The notes under the pieces were generated by a model that saw only the letters and a program-made list of their open reading frames with translations, was not told the DNA's origin and searched no databases. 8,576 bases of DNA, taken from Chthonomonadaceae bacterium (lineage in GTDB: Bacteria; Armatimonadota; Chthonomonadetes; Chthonomonadales; Chthonomonadaceae). Below, in pieces: positions 6,477 to 8,576 of this stretch (position 1 is its first letter; every line of letters starts with the position of its first letter). Made by a program: the position numbers and the translations under genes. The stretch lies in contig JANXLO010000054.1 in assembly GCA_025355115.1 (NCBI GenBank), positions 1 to 8,576 of the forward strand, in the 5' to 3' direction.

Positions 6477-7499
6477 TCAGCGATCCGCCCTTGTGATAAT
6501 CGCGCTCTCGCGAATCGCCTGAAGCTCTTCAAGCGCTCGCCCGGTTCCGATGGCGACGCAGGAGAGGGGGTCCTCTGCCACGTAGACCGGAATGCCAGTC
6601 GCAACCGTCAGCAGTTTATCGAGGCCTCGCAGCAATGCGCCTCCTCCAGTCAGTACGATTCCGCGCTCGATAATGTCGGCGGCAAGTTCGGGCGGCGTCT
6701 GCTCCAGCACCCGCTTGACCTTCTCGACAATCGACGTCACCGGTTCGGAGAGCGCCTCACGTATCTCGATCGAGGAGACCTCCACGGTCTTGGGCAGACC
6801 TGCCACCATATCACGGCCCTTTACCGAGAGCGTCAACTCCTGATCCATGGGGTATGCGGAGCCGATACGGGTCTTTATCTCCTCCGCCGTTCGCTCCCCG
6901 ATCATGAGGCTGTAGACCGCTTTGATGTGACGGATGATGACTTCGTCCATGCGGTTGCCCGCGACGCGTAGGCTCTCGCTGGCCACGATGCCACCAAGCG
7001 AAATGACGGCTATGTCGGTGGTGCCGCCGCCGATGTCCACGACCATGTTGCCGCCAGGGGTGGAGATGGGAAGGCCCGCGCCGATAGCCGCAGCCATCGG
7101 CTCCTCAATCGTGTGGGCCTCGCTCGCGCCAGCTTCAAGAGCCGCCTGAATTACGGCGCGGCGCTCCACGCTCGTCACCTGCGATGGCACACAGATGAGT
7201 ACGCGAGGCTTGAAAATGCGCTTTTTGCCGACCACCTTGACGAAGATGTAGGCGAGCATCTTCTGCGTGATGGTGTAGTCCGCGATCACGCCGTCGCTCA
7301 TGGGGCGCACCGCGATGATATGGCCGGGCGTCCGTCCGAGCATCAGGCGTGCCTCTTCGCCGACGGCCTGGACGGCCCTGGTTTTTGTGGAAATAGCGAC
7401 TACGGACGGCTCACGAAGCACAATGCCTTTGCCGCGCATGTAGACGAGAATGTTGGCGGTGCCGAGGTCGATGCCGAGTTCGGGTACTAAGCTGAACAC
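6477..7499 (-). CDS. mreB: Rod shape-determining protein MreB (actin-like)
   Basis: Bacterial actin homolog that forms membrane-bound filaments and guides the elongation machinery for rod shape. The 340-residue length is typical for the family. Visible actin-fold motifs are phosphate-1 [12 protein letters not shown] (9-20), the conserved [10 protein letters not shown] with the catalytic-type glutamate (131-140), phosphate-2 [18 protein letters not shown] (153-170) and the adenosine motif [14 protein letters not shown] (280-293). MreB is favoured over DnaK or FtsA by length and by strings such as [14 protein letters not shown] and [17 protein letters not shown]. It could equally be an Mbl-type paralog; the sequence does not decide. 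The start is GTG at 7499, inside the end of murA, with a strong GGGAGGG site eight bases upstream. Coupling to murA translation is likely. No mreC or mreD follows; the SLH-like gene is next. Confidence 0.97.
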   Translation of the reverse strand: MFSLVPELGIDLGTANILVYMRGKGIVLREPSVVAISTKTRAVQAVGEEARLMLGRTPGHIIAVRPMSDGVIADYTITQKMLAYIFVKVVGKKRIFKPRVLICVPSQVTSVERRAVIQAALEAGASEAHTIEEPMAAAIGAGLPISTPGGNMVVDIGGGTTDIAVISLGGIVASESLRVAGNRMDEVIIRHIKAVYSLMIGERTAEEIKTRIGSAYPMDQELTLSVKGRDMVAGLPKTVEVSSIEIREALSEPVTSIVEKVKRVLEQTPPELAADIIERGIVLTGGGALLRGLDKLLTVATGIPVYVAEDPLSCVAIGTGRALEELQAIRESAIITRADR

Positions 7500-8576
7500 A
7501 CGTGGAGCCCTCCCGTCGCGCTCTTTCCGTCACTGCGTGAAATTCGCGCGCCCAGGCTTCGTAATTTCGGCACGATGTCCTCATAGCCACGATCCAGGTG
7601 GTGGAGATTGTCGATGACGGTCTCGCCTTCTGCCGCCAGTCCGGCGACCAAAACAGCGGCTCCGGCGCGCAGATCGGTGCAGCTCACCGCCGCGCCCGTC
7701 AGCCGCTCCACGCCGCGCACTATGGCGGTGCGTCCCTCCACGCGGATGTCCGCCCCCATTTTTTCAAGCTCGGTGGTGTATCGGAAGCGGTTCTCGTAGA
7801 CTGTCTCGGTGACGACCGAGCAGCCGTCCGCGAGCGAAAGCAGGGAGACGAAAGGCTGCTGCATGTCGGTGGGGAAGCCCGGATGCGGCATCGTTTTAAT
7901 GTCGGTCGGCTGAATTCTGCCGTCGCGACGAATGCGCATGCTGTCCTCGGTCGTAGACACTTCGATGCCTGCATCGATCAGCTTGGCGAGAATCAAACGG
8001 CAGTGATCCGGAACGGAGTTAGTGATGGTGACGTCGCCGCCCGTGATGGCTGCCGCGAGCGCGAAGGTGCCAGCCTGAAGCCGGTCGGAGATCACAGTGT
8101 ACTCCGCCTGATGCAGCTCCTCGACTCCGTCTATCGTTATGTTCGGGGTTCCGGCTCCGCTGATTTTTGCGCCGCATGCGTTCAGGAATCCGGCGAGGCT
8201 GACAATCTCCGGCTCCGCAGCGCAGTTCTGGATGGTGGTGCGGCCTTTAGCGCGACTGGCGGCAATCATCAGGTGCTGTGTGGCTCCCGCGCTGGGAAAC
8301 TCGAGCGAGATGTTCGCGCCGACGAACCTCTTTACTTTCCCCTCGTAAATGCCGTGGTCCAGAGTGAGTTTGCAGCCAAGCTCCTCAAGCCCTCTCACAT
8401 GGTAGTTGACGGGGCGCGCGCCGATGTCGCAGCCGCCGGGCATGGCGACGCTGGCATGACCAAAGCGAACCAACAGTGCGCCGAGAACGTTGAAGGAGGC
8501 CCTCATTTTCTGCACGAGATCGAGGGGCGTCGAAGATGTGGTGAGATTGCTGGCGTCGATCTCCAGCGCATCGTCC
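7487..8576 (-). CDS. murA: UDP-N-acetylglucosamine 1-carboxyvinyltransferase MurA, 5' end outside window
   Basis: Transfers enolpyruvate from PEP to UDP-GlcNAc, the first committed step of peptidoglycan synthesis, in the cytoplasm; the target of fosfomycin. About 362 codons are present; compared with the usual length near 420, roughly 60-70 N-terminal residues, including the Lys-Asn substrate motif, lie beyond the right edge. Residues before the Met at 8515 read EIDASNLT, in good agreement with MurA, so that Met is internal. Key features are the [11 protein letters not shown] loop with the active-site Cys (codon 8431-8429; the Cys115 equivalent, implying fosfomycin sensitivity), REPEIV-like [16 protein letters not shown] with the conserved Asp, [16 protein letters not shown] and LDRGYE near the C-terminus. 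These favour MurA over the related AroA. It overlaps mreB by 13 bases at its 3' end. Some genomes carry two murA copies; this window cannot show whether it is the only one. Confidence 0.97.
   Translation of the reverse strand, partial: DDALEIDASNLTTSSTPLDLVQKMRASFNVLGALLVRFGHASVAMPGGCDIGARPVNYHVRGLEELGCKLTLDHGIYEGKVKRFVGANISLEFPSAGATQHLMIAASRAKGRTTIQNCAAEPEIVSLAGFLNACGAKISGAGTPNITIDGVEELHQAEYTVISDRLQAGTFALAAAITGGDVTITNSVPDHCRLILAKLIDAGIEVSTTEDSMRIRRDGRIQPTDIKTMPHPGFPTDMQQPFVSLLSLADGCSVVTETVYENRFRYTTELEKMGADIRVEGRTAIVRGVERLTGAAVSCTDLRAGAAVLVAGLAAEGETVIDNLHHLDRGYEDIVPKLRSLGARISRSDGKSATGGLHVCSA
7508..7514 (-). promoter_or_regulatory. Shine-Dalgarno of mreB inside the murA coding region
   Basis: GGGAGGG on the - strand lies eight bases before the mreB GTG at 7499, within the last codons of murA. 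It fixes the mreB start and supports the 13-base overlap of the two genes. Confidence 0.75.

Noticed and set aside
6339..6971. 210-codon open frame on the + strand across the SLH-like/mreB junction
   Set aside because: It is opposite strongly conserved mreB sequence, and its translation resembles no protein family.

Overview
The window is GC-rich, tightly packed bacterial chromosomal DNA with eight protein-coding genes and no sign of a mobile element, CRISPR array, rRNA or tRNA. The gene set is a GAF-PAS histidine kinase, a dUTPase, a zinc-ribbon/TPR membrane protein, a TPR protein with two retropepsin-like domains, a B-box-type zinc-finger membrane protein, an SLH-like exported protein, MreB and MurA. 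It suggests a rod-forming bacterium that makes peptidoglycan. The mix of zinc-ribbon membrane proteins, TPR-aspartyl protease and SLH-like protein is reminiscent of Armatimonadota or a related terrabacterial lineage. That assignment is an inference from gene content only.

Left part, + strand (1-3474). The 3' part of a large sensor histidine kinase runs in from the left edge and ends in tandem stops. It is followed after 28 bases by dut (dUTP pyrophosphatase). A 78-base gap holding a good stem-loop then leads to a protein with an N-terminal zinc ribbon, TPR-like helices, one membrane span, a Pro/Ser-rich linker and an unrecognised C-terminal domain.

Right part, - strand (3501-8576), meeting the left part at a convergent junction of only 26 bases. 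Read in the direction of transcription, the order is murA (its 5' end lies beyond the right edge), mreB (start overlaps the murA end by 13 bases), a small secreted SLH-like protein, a B-box zinc-finger membrane protein, and an exported TPR protein with two tandem DTG aspartyl-protease domains. All gaps within this block are 33-59 bases, with no clear terminator, so it may be one envelope-related transcription unit. MurA makes the first committed peptidoglycan precursor, MreB positions wall synthesis, and the SLH-like product would sit at the cell surface.

I see no clearly new defence or mobile system. The least ordinary elements are the single-chain double retropepsin-like protein next to a B-box membrane protein, the SLH-like gene where mreC/mreD might be expected after mreB, and the unclassified C-terminal domain of the zinc-ribbon/TPR protein. 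Three starts were chosen downstream of the longest possible ORF because a Shine-Dalgarno sequence or a neighbouring gene decides them: 2134, 5093 and 6418.
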